Below are positions 10,586 through 19,093 of a stretch of 64,000 nt of DNA, piece after piece (position 1 is the stretch's first letter; each line of letters begins with the position of its first letter). The stretch is taken from assembly GCF_001424875.1 (NCBI RefSeq), contig NZ_LMCT01000023.1, forward strand, positions 124,001 through 188,000. The letters are read 5' to 3'. Position numbers and translations under genes: made by a program. Under the pieces are notes generated by a model. The model saw nothing but the letters and a program-made list of their open reading frames with translations. It did no database searches and was not told the origin of the DNA. The DNA is from Kitasatospora sp. Root107 (GTDB lineage: Bacteria; Actinomycetota; Actinomycetes; Streptomycetales; Streptomycetaceae).

Positions 10586-11632
10586 ATGGATTTCAGTCTG
10601 TTCTACTTCGCCGACGGGGCGATCGGCGGCCCGCGCGGCCGGTACGACCTGCTGTTGGACGGTGCCAGGTTCGCGGACACCCACGGCTTCGCCGCGGTGT
10701 GGACGCCCGAGCGGCACTTCCACGAGTTCGGCGGGCTCTACCCCAACCCCGCGGTCACCGCGGCGGCCGTCGCCGCCGTGACCGAGCGGATCGGCGTCCG
10801 GGCCGGCAGCGTGGTCGCCCCGCTGCACCACCCGGTGCGGATCGCCGAGGAGTGGTCCGTGGTGGACAACCTCTCGAACGGCCGGGCCGGGGTCTCGCTG
10901 GCCTCCGGCTGGAACGCGGTGGACTTCGCGCTCCGTCCCGAGGGCTACGCCGACCGCAAGGACGCCGTGCTGGAGACGGTCCGGACCGTCCGCTCGCTGT
11001 GGCGCGGCGAACCGCTCGCCGTCACCGACGGCGCGGGCAAGCCCACCGAGGTCAAGGTCTTTCCGCCGCCGGTCCAGGCCGAGCTGCCGATCTGGGTGAC
11101 CAGCGCCGGCGGTCCGCAGACCTTCCAGGCGGCCGGCCAGGCCGGCGCGGGTGTCCTGACCCACCTGCTGGGCCAGGACTTCGACCAGCTGGCCGAGAAG
11201 ATCGCGCTCTACCGCAAGGCGCTGGCCGACCGTCCGGACCACGACGGGTGGCCCGGCCACGTCGCGCTGATGCTGCACACCTACCTCGGCGAGGACGCCG
11301 ACCAGGTCAGGGAGACCGTCCGCGAGCCCTTCACCGCGTACCTGAAGAGCTCGTTCCGGCTGATCGCCCGGTCGGCGACCAGCATCCTGCAGGGCTTCGA
11401 CGTGGACAAGCTCCGCGAGTCGGACATCGACTTCCTGGTCCGCCGTTCCTTCGACACCTACTACACCTCCAGCGGACTGTTCGGCACGCCGGCGCAGGCG
11501 GCCGCGGTGGTGGAGCGGGCCAAGGCGGCCGGGGTGGACGAGCTCGCCTGCCTGATCGACTTCGGCATCCCGGACCGGACGGTGCTCGCCGGCCTGGAGA
11601 CGCTGGACGAACTGCGGCGGTCCGTCCAGTGA
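10586..11632 (+). CDS. Luciferase-like monooxygenase, MupA/Atu3640 natural-product type
   Basis: 348 residues, a full luciferase-like TIM-barrel flavin monooxygenase. It starts MDFSLFYFAD and contains WTPERHFHEFGGLYPNP (about 35-50) and GRAGVSLASGWNAVDFALRP (about 100-120), the pattern of the MupA/Atu3640 subfamily that is usually found as a domain inside NRPS/PKS megasynthases. Here it stands alone. It should use FMNH2 and O2 to oxidise an enzyme-bound intermediate; the GTGA overlap with a flavin reductase gene downstream gives the reduced flavin source. Substrate unknown; a PCP-tethered amino acid is the likely one because relatives act in cis on NRPS lines. Confidence 0.9.
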   Translation: MDFSLFYFADGAIGGPRGRYDLLLDGARFADTHGFAAVWTPERHFHEFGGLYPNPAVTAAAVAAVTERIGVRAGSVVAPLHHPVRIAEEWSVVDNLSNGRAGVSLASGWNAVDFALRPEGYADRKDAVLETVRTVRSLWRGEPLAVTDGAGKPTEVKVFPPPVQAELPIWVTSAGGPQTFQAAGQAGAGVLTHLLGQDFDQLAEKIALYRKALADRPDHDGWPGHVALMLHTYLGEDADQVRETVREPFTAYLKSSFRLIARSATSILQGFDVDKLRESDIDFLVRRSFDTYYTSSGLFGTPAQAAAVVERAKAAGVDELACLIDFGIPDRTVLAGLETLDELRRSVQ

Positions 11633-12144
11633 CCGGCACCGACACCCAGCTCTTCCGGCAGGTGGCCGGCCGCTTCGCCACCGGGGTCACCGTGGTGACC
11701 ACCCGGGCGGCCGACGGCCCGTTCGGCATGACGGCCAACTCCTTCGCCACGGTCTCCCTCGACCCCCGGCTGGTGCTGGTCTGCATCGGCGAGCGGGCCC
11801 GGATCCGCGAGCACCTGCTCGACACCGGCAGCTTCGCGGTGACCGTGCTCAGCTCCGGTCAGCAGGCCACCGCCCGCCGGTTCGCCGACCCCTCCCGGCC
11901 GAGCGGCACCGCCGCCTTCGCCGACGACGCCTGGGCGCCGGGACCGGTCACCGGGAACCCGGTGCTGCTGGACGGCGCCGGCTGGTTCGACTGCGCCGTC
12001 CGGGACATCCACCCGGCCGGTGACCACTCGATCGTGGTGGGCGAGGTACGCGCCCTCAGTCTGCTCCCGGCCGAGCAGCCACTGATCTTCGCCGGCGGCG
12101 GGTTCCTGCCCGCCCCCCGTCCCACCCTGGAGGTACCCGCGTGA
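11629..12144 (+). CDS. Flavin reductase (HpaC/ActVB-like)
   Basis: 171 residues starting at GTG inside the GTGA overlap with the monooxygenase stop. Matches the flavin_reduct FMN-binding split barrel: RQVAGRFATGVTVVTT near the start, GMTANSFATVSLDP (about 35-48), and a D-G-A-x-FDC segment around residue 110. It supplies reduced flavin to two-component monooxygenases, here most likely the luciferase-like enzyme with which it is translationally coupled. It overlaps the next gene by four bases. Confidence 0.9.
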   Translation: MTGTDTQLFRQVAGRFATGVTVVTTRAADGPFGMTANSFATVSLDPRLVLVCIGERARIREHLLDTGSFAVTVLSSGQQATARRFADPSRPSGTAAFADDAWAPGPVTGNPVLLDGAGWFDCAVRDIHPAGDHSIVVGEVRALSLLPAEQPLIFAGGGFLPAPRPTLEVPA

Positions 12145-13778
12145 CTCCCCCCGCCACGGGCGACGTGATCGCCCTGGACCCGGCCGCCTCGCGCGGCCCG
12201 GCCCCGGCCCAGCCCGGCGCCCGCCGGGGCGGCACCCTGCACATCCTGCGCGACGGCGAGTACGACCACCTCGACCCGCAGCGCAGCTACACGCTCCAGT
12301 CGCTGGCCATCGGCCACCTGCTGTTCCGCACCCTGACGATGTTCCGCGAGGACGGCGCCGGTGGCCGGGTGCTGGTCGGCGACCTCGCCGAGACGCCCGG
12401 CCGGGACCTCGACGGTGACGGCCGCCGCTGGGAGTTCACCCTCCGACGGGGCGTCAGGTTCGAGGACGGCCGCGAGGTCACCGCCGCGGACGTCGCCCAC
12501 GGCATCGCCCGCTCCTTCGCCCCGGAGATCTCCGACGGCCCCACCCACCTGCGGAACTGGCTCGGCGAGAACGGCGAGTACCGCGGCCCGTACCAGGACG
12601 GCCCGGACGTCCCCGGTCTGGAGGTGACGGGCAGTCACGGTCTGGTGCTGCGCTTCCGCGACCCGCACCCCGACCTGCCGTTCGCCGTCTCCCAGCCGAC
12701 CACCGCTCCGGTCCCCGCCGACGCCGACACCGGGGCCGACTACGGCCACGCACCGGTCGCCAGCGGCCCGTACCGGATCGCGGAGCACGTCCCCGGCAAG
12801 CGGCTCACCCTGGTCCGCAACCCGTACTGGGACGCCGCCACCGACCCCGTCCGGCACGACCACCCGGACCGGGTGGAGATCGAGATGGGCGTCGAGCACG
12901 GCGAGCAGAACCGGCGCACCCGGGCCGACCGGGGCATCGACGCGTATGCCGTGGCGGAGAACAACGCGCCCGAGTCGGTGGCCGCCGAGCTGATCGCCGA
13001 CCCCACGCTGGCCGGCCGGCTGCGCCGCGACGCCACCCCGCTGGTCTGGTACCTGGCGGTCAACACCGCCCGGGTCACCGACCTCGACGTCCGCCGGGCC
13101 ATCGCCCACGCGGTGGACCGCAGCGGCATCCGGCAGAACATGCTGGGCGAGGCCCAGGGCCGGCTGGTCCACACCCTGCTGCCCGCCGCCACCATCGGCC
13201 ACCGCGACTACCCGGACCCGTACCCCGCCGGCGAGCACGGCGACCCCCGGGCCGCCGCCGAGCTGCTCGCCGGGCGGAGCCCCGAGCTGCGCATCCTCTG
13301 CCGCAGCGGCGACTACTTCATGGCCGGTGGCCGGGCGCTGGCCGAGAGCCTGGACCGGGCCGGTTTCCGCACCGAGCTGGTCGAGATCGACCGCCCCTCG
13401 CACAACGCCACGCTCAAGACCCAGGGCCACCCGTACGACCTCTACCTGATGTGCATGGCCGCCGACTGGCCCGGCGCGTCCACCCTGCTCGGCATGTTCG
13501 ACGGCCGCACCATCGGCCCCACCGGCAACGACAACTTCGTCTACCTGGACGACCCCGGGGTCAACGCCGAGATCGAGCGGATCGGCCGACTGCCCGCCGC
13601 CGAGGCGGCGGCCGAGTGGGCCGCGCTGGACGAGCACCTGCTGCGCGACCACGTGCCGATGGTGGCCCTCTTCTCGTACCTGCACGTGGCCCTCAGCGGG
13701 TCCAAGGTGGGCGGGGTCTTCACCTCCTCCTTCCTCGGCACGCCGGTCTACTACAACGCCTACGTCGAGGAGTTCTGA
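12141..13778 (+). CDS. Solute-binding protein family 5 homologue without signal peptide
   Basis: 545 residues resembling the peptide/nickel ABC-transporter substrate-binding family (SBP_bac_5): GGTLHILRDGEYDHLDPQ near 33-50, then a fold typical of DppA/OppA to the end. The N-terminus (MTPPATGDVIALDPAASRGP) is neither hydrophobic nor followed by a lipobox cysteine, and no permease or ATPase genes are nearby. GTG start overlaps the flavin reductase stop (GTGA), and the next start is one base after its stop, so the start is well fixed by coupling. A secreted role is therefore doubtful. It may bind a pathway intermediate in the cytoplasm or have a new enzymatic or chaperone role. Family call firm, function unknown. 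Confidence 0.85.
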   Translation: MTPPATGDVIALDPAASRGPAPAQPGARRGGTLHILRDGEYDHLDPQRSYTLQSLAIGHLLFRTLTMFREDGAGGRVLVGDLAETPGRDLDGDGRRWEFTLRRGVRFEDGREVTAADVAHGIARSFAPEISDGPTHLRNWLGENGEYRGPYQDGPDVPGLEVTGSHGLVLRFRDPHPDLPFAVSQPTTAPVPADADTGADYGHAPVASGPYRIAEHVPGKRLTLVRNPYWDAATDPVRHDHPDRVEIEMGVEHGEQNRRTRADRGIDAYAVAENNAPESVAAELIADPTLAGRLRRDATPLVWYLAVNTARVTDLDVRRAIAHAVDRSGIRQNMLGEAQGRLVHTLLPAATIGHRDYPDPYPAGEHGDPRAAAELLAGRSPELRILCRSGDYFMAGGRALAESLDRAGFRTELVEIDRPSHNATLKTQGHPYDLYLMCMAADWPGASTLLGMFDGRTIGPTGNDNFVYLDDPGVNAEIERIGRLPAAEAAAEWAALDEHLLRDHVPMVALFSYLHVALSGSKVGGVFTSSFLGTPVYYNAYVEEF

Positions 13779-13779
13779 G

Positions 13780-15315
13780 ATGGCCGACCGGCCCACCCTC
13801 TACGAACGCTTCGCCGACACCGCCGCCCGCCACCCCGGGCTGGCCGCCCTCGAGCTCGGCGAGGAACGCCTCAGCTACACCGAACTCGCCGAGGAGGCCG
13901 CCCGGACTGCGGCCCGGCTGCTGGCCGCGCTGGACGGCCGACGCCCCCGGCGGGTCGGGGTGCTGGCCAACCGCAGCGTCGCCGCGTACGCCGGCTACCT
14001 GGCGGCCAACCGGCTCGGCAGCGCCGCCGTCCCGCTCAACCCGGGCTTCTCCCCCGAGCGGCTGGCCACCACGGTGGCCCTGGCCGAGCTGGACGTGGTG
14101 CTCGCCGACGCCCCCACCGCCGACCTGCCGGTGCCGGTGGTGCGCGCCGACGCGCCGCTGGCCGCCGACGCGGCCGCGAGCGTGCCCGTCCACCTGCCCG
14201 AGCCGGACGACATCGCGTACATCGTCTTCACCTCGGGCTCCACCGGCACGCCCAAGGGCGTGCCGATCCAGCACGGCAACGTCGCGGCGCTGCTCGACTA
14301 CGCGATCGCGCGCTACGAGCTCGGCCCGGGGTGCCGGCTGTCGCAGACCTTCGACCTGACCTTCGACCCGACGGTCTGGGACATGTTCTCGGCCTGGGGC
14401 TCCGGCGCGACCCTGGTGGTCCCCACCCGGAACGAGCTGGTCCGCCCGGCCCGCTTCATCGAGCGCCGCCAGATCACCCACTGGTTCTCGGTGCCCTCGG
14501 TCATCACCTACGCCGAACGGCTGCGGGACCTGACCCCGGCCGGCATGCCCAGCCTGCGCTGGAGCCTGTTCGGCGGCGAGCAGCTGACGCTGGAACAGAT
14601 CCGGATCTGGCGGGCGGCCGCGCCGCAGAGCGTGCTGGAGAACCTGTACGGCCCGACCGAGGTGACGGTCGCCTGCACCCAGTACCGGCTGCCCACCCGG
14701 CCCGAGGACTGGCCGAGCTCGGCGAACGGGACGGTCCCGATCGGGACGCCCTACCCGCACCTGGACTTCCTGGTGCTCGACGAGGACGGCAGACCGGCCG
14801 ACGAGGGCGAGCTGTGCGTGCGCGGTTCGCAGCGCTTTCCCGGCTACCTCCGGCCGGCCGACAACAGCGGACGGTTCCTGTCCTTCGCCGACGGCCGGGC
14901 CGTGGTGCACGATGCTGACGGTCCGCCAGGTCCCGAGCTCTACTACCGCACCGGGGACCGGGTGTCCCGGGTCGGCGACGCCCTGGTCCACCTCGGCCGG
15001 CTCGACCAGCAGGTCAAGGTCCGGGGCCACCGGATCGAGCTGGGCGAGGTCGAGGCCGCGCTGCGCGCGCTGCCCGGCATCGGGGAGGCCGTGGTGCTCG
15101 CCCTGCCCGACGCCTCCGGCGAGGTGGCGCTGGAGGCGTGCTACACCGGGCCCGGCCAGGACCCGGTGGCCCTGCGCGGCGCGCTCGGCGGGCGGCTGCC
15201 CGGCTACATGGTGCCGCGCGGCTTCACCCGCCTGGACGCCTTCCCGCTCAACCCCAACGGCAAGACCGACCGCCGGGCCCTCGCCCTCGAACTCGCCGAG
15301 CGGGGGCAGCGATGA
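13780..15315 (+). CDS. Stand-alone amino acid adenylation enzyme
   Basis: 511 residues, one full ANL-fold A domain without carrier protein. Motifs: FTSGSTGTPKGV (about 149-160), NLYGPTEVTV (about 288), YYRTGD (about 388), QVKVRGHRIELGE (about 410) and the A10 lysine in NPNGKTDR near the end. Pocket residues read by eye (D-P-W-F-L-G-L-V-A-K) fit no code I can name. Similar free-standing enzymes load a separate carrier protein or hand the aminoacyl-AMP to a partner. It sits between the binding-protein gene and an ATP-grasp gene with ATGA overlap, so it probably acts on the same building block. Confidence 0.9.
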   Translation: MADRPTLYERFADTAARHPGLAALELGEERLSYTELAEEAARTAARLLAALDGRRPRRVGVLANRSVAAYAGYLAANRLGSAAVPLNPGFSPERLATTVALAELDVVLADAPTADLPVPVVRADAPLAADAAASVPVHLPEPDDIAYIVFTSGSTGTPKGVPIQHGNVAALLDYAIARYELGPGCRLSQTFDLTFDPTVWDMFSAWGSGATLVVPTRNELVRPARFIERRQITHWFSVPSVITYAERLRDLTPAGMPSLRWSLFGGEQLTLEQIRIWRAAAPQSVLENLYGPTEVTVACTQYRLPTRPEDWPSSANGTVPIGTPYPHLDFLVLDEDGRPADEGELCVRGSQRFPGYLRPADNSGRFLSFADGRAVVHDADGPPGPELYYRTGDRVSRVGDALVHLGRLDQQVKVRGHRIELGEVEAALRALPGIGEAVVLALPDASGEVALEACYTGPGQDPVALRGALGGRLPGYMVPRGFTRLDAFPLNPNGKTDRRALALELAERGQR

Positions 15316-16517
15316 GCGCGACCGTGGTGCTGATCGGAGCGGCGCCGATGGCCGAGGGGTACCTCAGGGCCGCCGAGCGGCTCGGGCTGCGGGTCGGTCT
15401 GGTGGAGACCGCCGACCGGGCCGCCGCGCTGCGCGGGCGGTACGACTGCGTGGTGGACACGGCCGAGGTCGACCCGGCCTTCGCCGGGCGCGACGACGGC
15501 TGGATCCGGCCCACCGACGCGCTGGTCCGGCGGCTGCGGCCGGACGGTGCGCTCGCCTCCTCGGAGATCCACGTGCTCGCCGGGGCGATGGCCCAGGAGC
15601 AGCACCGTCTGCCGGGCCCGGGGCTCGACGCGGCGGCGGTCTCCCGGGACAAGGCCCAGCAGCGCTTCCGGTTCGCCGCCGCCGGGCTGGCGCAGCCGGA
15701 GCACCTCAAGGTGCCCCGGTTGTCCGCCGCGACCGACTGGGCGTCAGCTCGGCTGCCCGTGGTGGTCAAGCCGCTGAACCGGGCCGGCAGCGACGGCGTG
15801 GAGCGGATCGGCAGCCCCGCTGAGTGGTCCGACGCGGTGCGCCGCCGGGAGGCGGAGGGGCAGCTGCTGGTGGAGGAGTACATCGAGGGTCAGGAGTACT
15901 CCTGGGAGGGCCTGGTGGCCGACGGCCGGGTCTGCTTCGGCAGCCTGACCCGCAAACTCACCACCGGCGCACCGGACTTCGTGGAGCTCGCGCACTTCTC
16001 CGGGCACGAGCGGGTCGACCCCGGCCTCGGCCGGGCCGCCGACGCGCTGGGCCAGGCCGTCGCGGACGCGATCCGGATGCGCACCGGGATCATGTTCGTG
16101 GAGTTCCGCACCCGGGGCGACGATCTGGTGATCATGGAGGTGGCGGTCCGGGCGCCGGGCGACCACTGCATGGACGCGATGTCGATCGCCTACGGCGTGG
16201 ACCTGTTCGGTGAGGTGCTCAACCTCGCGGTGGGCAGCGCCTTCCGGCCGGCCCCGGAGCTGGAGCCGAGGTACTCGGGCAGCTGCTTCCTGGTCGCCGA
16301 CCGGCCCGGCGTGCTGGAGTCGGCCGGCGAGACCGAGTGGGCGGCCTGGCCCGGCGTCGTCCGCAGCGGTGTGGACGCCCGGCCGGGTACACCGGTCGGA
16401 CCGCCCCGGTCCTCCGCCGACCGGCTCGGCTGGGCCCTGCTGGACTGCCCCGATCCGGCCGAACTGACCCGACTGGTGCACCGACTGCGCTCGGTACGGC
16501 CCGTGTTGGCCCGATGA
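15312..16517 (+). CDS. ATP-grasp carboxylate-amine ligase
   Basis: 401 residues starting at ATG in an ATGA overlap. An N-terminal Rossmann-like region (about 1-95) is followed by an ATP-grasp fold: VVVKPLNRAGSDGV (about 150), LLVEEYIEGQEYS (about 180), and metal-binding FVEFRTRG/IMEVAVRAPGDH (about 255-285). Such enzymes use ATP to form an acylphosphate and then an amide or peptide bond. Its substrate is not readable. Because the pathway already has NRPS modules, it may make an unusual dipeptide or amide unit, or tailor the released peptide. Coupled to PPTase downstream by ATGA. Confidence 0.88.
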   Translation: MSATVVLIGAAPMAEGYLRAAERLGLRVGLVETADRAAALRGRYDCVVDTAEVDPAFAGRDDGWIRPTDALVRRLRPDGALASSEIHVLAGAMAQEQHRLPGPGLDAAAVSRDKAQQRFRFAAAGLAQPEHLKVPRLSAATDWASARLPVVVKPLNRAGSDGVERIGSPAEWSDAVRRREAEGQLLVEEYIEGQEYSWEGLVADGRVCFGSLTRKLTTGAPDFVELAHFSGHERVDPGLGRAADALGQAVADAIRMRTGIMFVEFRTRGDDLVIMEVAVRAPGDHCMDAMSIAYGVDLFGEVLNLAVGSAFRPAPELEPRYSGSCFLVADRPGVLESAGETEWAAWPGVVRSGVDARPGTPVGPPRSSADRLGWALLDCPDPAELTRLVHRLRSVRPVLAR

Positions 16518-17263
16518 GCGGGGGCGCGGGCCAGGCCAGGGTCTGGCGGGTCGAGGTCACCGCACTCAGCGCTGCGGCGGCCACCGAGGCCCGGTGGGTG
16601 CTGGACCGGGAGGAGACCCGGCGGGCCGCGACCTTCGTCCGGGCCGCCGACCGGGAGCTCTACCTGGTCGCCCACGTGGCGCTCCGGGTGGTGCTGGCGC
16701 AGGCCCTGGGCCGGCCCGCCCACCGGGTGGAGTACGGCCGGGCCGACTGCCCGGGCTGCGGCGGGCCGCACGGCCGTCCGGTGGCCGTCGCCGAGCGGGC
16801 GCCGGAGTTCTCGCTCAGCCACACCGACGGGCTGGCGCTGATCGCGCTGGCCGACCGGCCGGTCGGGGTGGACGTCGAGCGGCGCGCCGTCTTCACCGGC
16901 TCCGACGGCCCGGACATCGCGGCGCAGCTGCACCCGGCCGAGCGGGCCGCACTGGCCCGGCTGCCGGAACCGCAGTGGGCGGACGCGCTGCTGGCCTGCT
17001 GGGTCCGCAAGGAGGCCCACCTCAAGGGCACCGGCATCGGCCTGGCCGACGGCCTGGCCGAACACCACGTGGGCTTCGGCCAGGAGTCCGGCTCCTGGGC
17101 CGGCCCCACGCCCGCGGGGCCGGCGGGCTGGGGCCTGGCCGGGGTGCCGGTGCCGGCCGGGTACGGCGCGGCGGTCGCGCTCAGGTCGACGGCCGGGACC
17201 GCCCCGCAGGTGCGCACGGACGATCTCGACCTGGCCGGCGCGCTGGCCGCCGGTCGGTGGTGA
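16514..17263 (+). CDS. Sfp-type 4'-phosphopantetheinyl transferase
   Basis: 249 residues starting at ATG in the ATGA overlap with the ATP-grasp gene. Carries the two family signatures: VGVDVER (about 116-122, Mg2+ ligands) and WVRKEAHLKGTGIGL (about 162-176), plus FSLSHTDG (about 98). It transfers phosphopantetheine from CoA to the serine of PCP domains, so it can activate the NRPS carriers encoded in the same operon. The stop is 15 bases from the convergent acyl-CoA ligase stop; the short spacer contains the palindrome GACCGGCCGGTC. Confidence 0.93.
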   Translation: MSGGAGQARVWRVEVTALSAAAATEARWVLDREETRRAATFVRAADRELYLVAHVALRVVLAQALGRPAHRVEYGRADCPGCGGPHGRPVAVAERAPEFSLSHTDGLALIALADRPVGVDVERRAVFTGSDGPDIAAQLHPAERAALARLPEPQWADALLACWVRKEAHLKGTGIGLADGLAEHHVGFGQESGSWAGPTPAGPAGWGLAGVPVPAGYGAAVALRSTAGTAPQVRTDDLDLAGALAAGRW

Positions 17264-17278
17264 GCACCGACCGGCCGG

Positions 17279-18937
17279 TCACTTGCCGAGGAGCGTCACG
17301 TCCAGGTCGTCGGCCGCGTACTGGGCCCGGATGACCTTCTTGTCGAACTTGCCGACCGAGGTCTTCGGGACGGACTCGACGATCGACCAGCGCTCGGGCA
17401 GCTGCCAGGAGGCGACCCGCTCGGCGAGGAAGGCCCGCAGCTCGGGGAGGCCGACGGTCGCGCCGGGCCGCAGGACCACGGTGGCCAGCGGACGTTCACC
17501 CCACCGCTCGTCGGGCACCGCCACCACCGCGGCCTCGGCCACCTCGGGATGGGCCATCAGCTGGTTCTCCAGCTCGACCGAGGAGATCCACTCGCCGCCG
17601 GACTTGATCACGTCCTTGGCCCGGTCGGTCAGCGTCAGGTAGCCGTCGGGGGTGATGGTGCCGACGTCACCGGTGCGCAGCCAGCCGTCCGGGCTGAACT
17701 TGTCCTCGGGCCGCTCGGGCTCCTGGCCCGCACCGGCGAAGTAGGCACCGGCGATCCACGGCCCGCGCACCTCCAACTCGCCTGCCGCAACGCCGTCGTG
17801 CGGCATCCGCTCGCCGCCGGGCCCGATCAGCCGGGCCTCCACCGAGGCGGGGAACAGGCCCTGGCTGACCCGGTAGGGCCACTCCTGTTCCGGCGTCAGA
17901 CCGGCCGGCGGCTGGGCGAAGGTGCCGAGCGGCGAGGTCTCGGTCATACCCCAGGCGTGCACCACCCGGATGCCGTGCCGCTCCTCGAAGCCGCGCATCA
18001 GGGCGGGCGGACAGGCCGAACCCCCGATCACCACCATCCGGAGCGAGGAGGTGTCGTAGGAGCCCGTGTCCAGCTCGTCCAGCAGGCCGTTCCAGATGGT
18101 CGGCACGGCGGCGCCCACGGTGGGCTTCACCCGGTCGATCATCTCGGCCAGCGGCTTGGGCTGGAGGAAGCGGTCCGGCATCAGCAGGTCGGCGCCCGAC
18201 ATGAAGGCGGCGTACGGCATGCCCCAGGCGTTCACGTGGAACATCGGGACCACCGGCAGCGCGATGTCACGGACCGTCAGGGCGAAGGTGTCGGCCGAGT
18301 TGATCTGCATGCAGTGCAGGTAGACCGAACGGTGGCTGTACGCAACGCCCTTGGGGTCGCCGGTCGTGCCGGAGGTGTAGCAGAGCGAGGCGGCCCTGCG
18401 CTCGTCGATCTCGGTCAGCCACGGGTAGTCGGTGGGCCGGTCCGCGATCAGTGCCTCGTAGTCGTGCACCCGGCCGGTGAAGCCGTCCAGCAGCGAGCGG
18501 TCGCCGGGACCGTTCACCACGATGTGCTTGAGCGTCGGGTTGAGCTGCGGCAGCACCGCGGCGAGCAGCGGCAGCACACTGCCGTCGACCAGGATCACGT
18601 GGTCGGCGGCGTGGTTGATGATGAACGCCAACTGGTGCCCGGGCAGCCGCAGGTTGAGGGTGTGCAGCACCGCGCCCATGGACGGGACGGCGAGGTACGC
18701 CTCCAGGTGCTCGGCGTTGTTCCACATCAACGTCGCCGTCGTGGTCCCCTCGGTCACCCCGAGCTCGTCCCGCAGCGCGTGCGCCAACTGCCCGGCCCGC
18801 GCCCCGATCTCGGCGTACGTGCGGACCACCGGACCGGTGCCGTCCCAGGTGGTGACGGTGGAGTTGCCGTGCAGGGTCGAGCCATGCGTCAGAATCCGGG
18901 CGACGGTGAGCGGTACGTCCTGCATCGTGCTGAACAC
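17279..18937 (-). CDS. Fatty acyl-CoA synthetase (AMP-forming)
   Basis: 552 residues, ANL family. P-loop YTSGTTGDPKGV (about 187-198), FHVNAWGMPY (about 231), AWGMTETSP (about 332), a conserved GWLRTGDVG (about 415) and the C-terminal lysine in TSVGKFDKK (about 530). The gene resembles medium/long-chain fatty-acid-CoA ligases (FadD type). It faces the NRPS operon tail to tail. A near-palindrome (CTACTGGCGAGTAG) lies 46 bases upstream of its start and may be the operator of a TetR fatty-acid regulator. It may belong to general fatty acid metabolism rather than the cluster. Confidence 0.9.
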   Translation of the reverse strand: MFSTMQDVPLTVARILTHGSTLHGNSTVTTWDGTGPVVRTYAEIGARAGQLAHALRDELGVTEGTTTATLMWNNAEHLEAYLAVPSMGAVLHTLNLRLPGHQLAFIINHAADHVILVDGSVLPLLAAVLPQLNPTLKHIVVNGPGDRSLLDGFTGRVHDYEALIADRPTDYPWLTEIDERRAASLCYTSGTTGDPKGVAYSHRSVYLHCMQINSADTFALTVRDIALPVVPMFHVNAWGMPYAAFMSGADLLMPDRFLQPKPLAEMIDRVKPTVGAAVPTIWNGLLDELDTGSYDTSSLRMVVIGGSACPPALMRGFEERHGIRVVHAWGMTETSPLGTFAQPPAGLTPEQEWPYRVSQGLFPASVEARLIGPGGERMPHDGVAAGELEVRGPWIAGAYFAGAGQEPERPEDKFSPDGWLRTGDVGTITPDGYLTLTDRAKDVIKSGGEWISSVELENQLMAHPEVAEAAVVAVPDERWGERPLATVVLRPGATVGLPELRAFLAERVASWQLPERWSIVESVPKTSVGKFDKKVIRAQYAADDLDVTLLGK

Positions 18938-18982
18938 GCGGGTCCTCCTTGACCGGGCGGGCGGGGCAGCGCGCCACTACTT

Positions 18983-18996
18983 CTACTGGCGAGTAG
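18983..18996. promoter_or_regulatory. Palindromic operator upstream of acyl-CoA ligase
   Basis: CTACTGGCGAGTAG matches its own reverse complement at 12 of 14 positions and extends weakly outward (CACTAC...GTAGTG). From memory, actinobacterial FadR/TetR fatty-acid regulators use TTACTnGCnAGTAA-like operators, which this resembles. It lies 46 bases upstream of the ligase ATG, where a repressor would act. Confidence 0.5.
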
Positions 18997-19093
18997 TGCG
19001 ATGCTGCTCGGCCCCGATTCTGTCGTCAAGGCACCGGACTGTCAGCGGCGAAAGTCACGCCTCCCCCGCAGCTCGGGCACAGTCGGCCCGGCC

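Noticed and set aside
17264-17281. GACCGGCCGGTC palindrome as a terminator
   Set aside because: Only 12 bases without a loop; it cannot form a stable RNA hairpin, so it was not listed as a feature.
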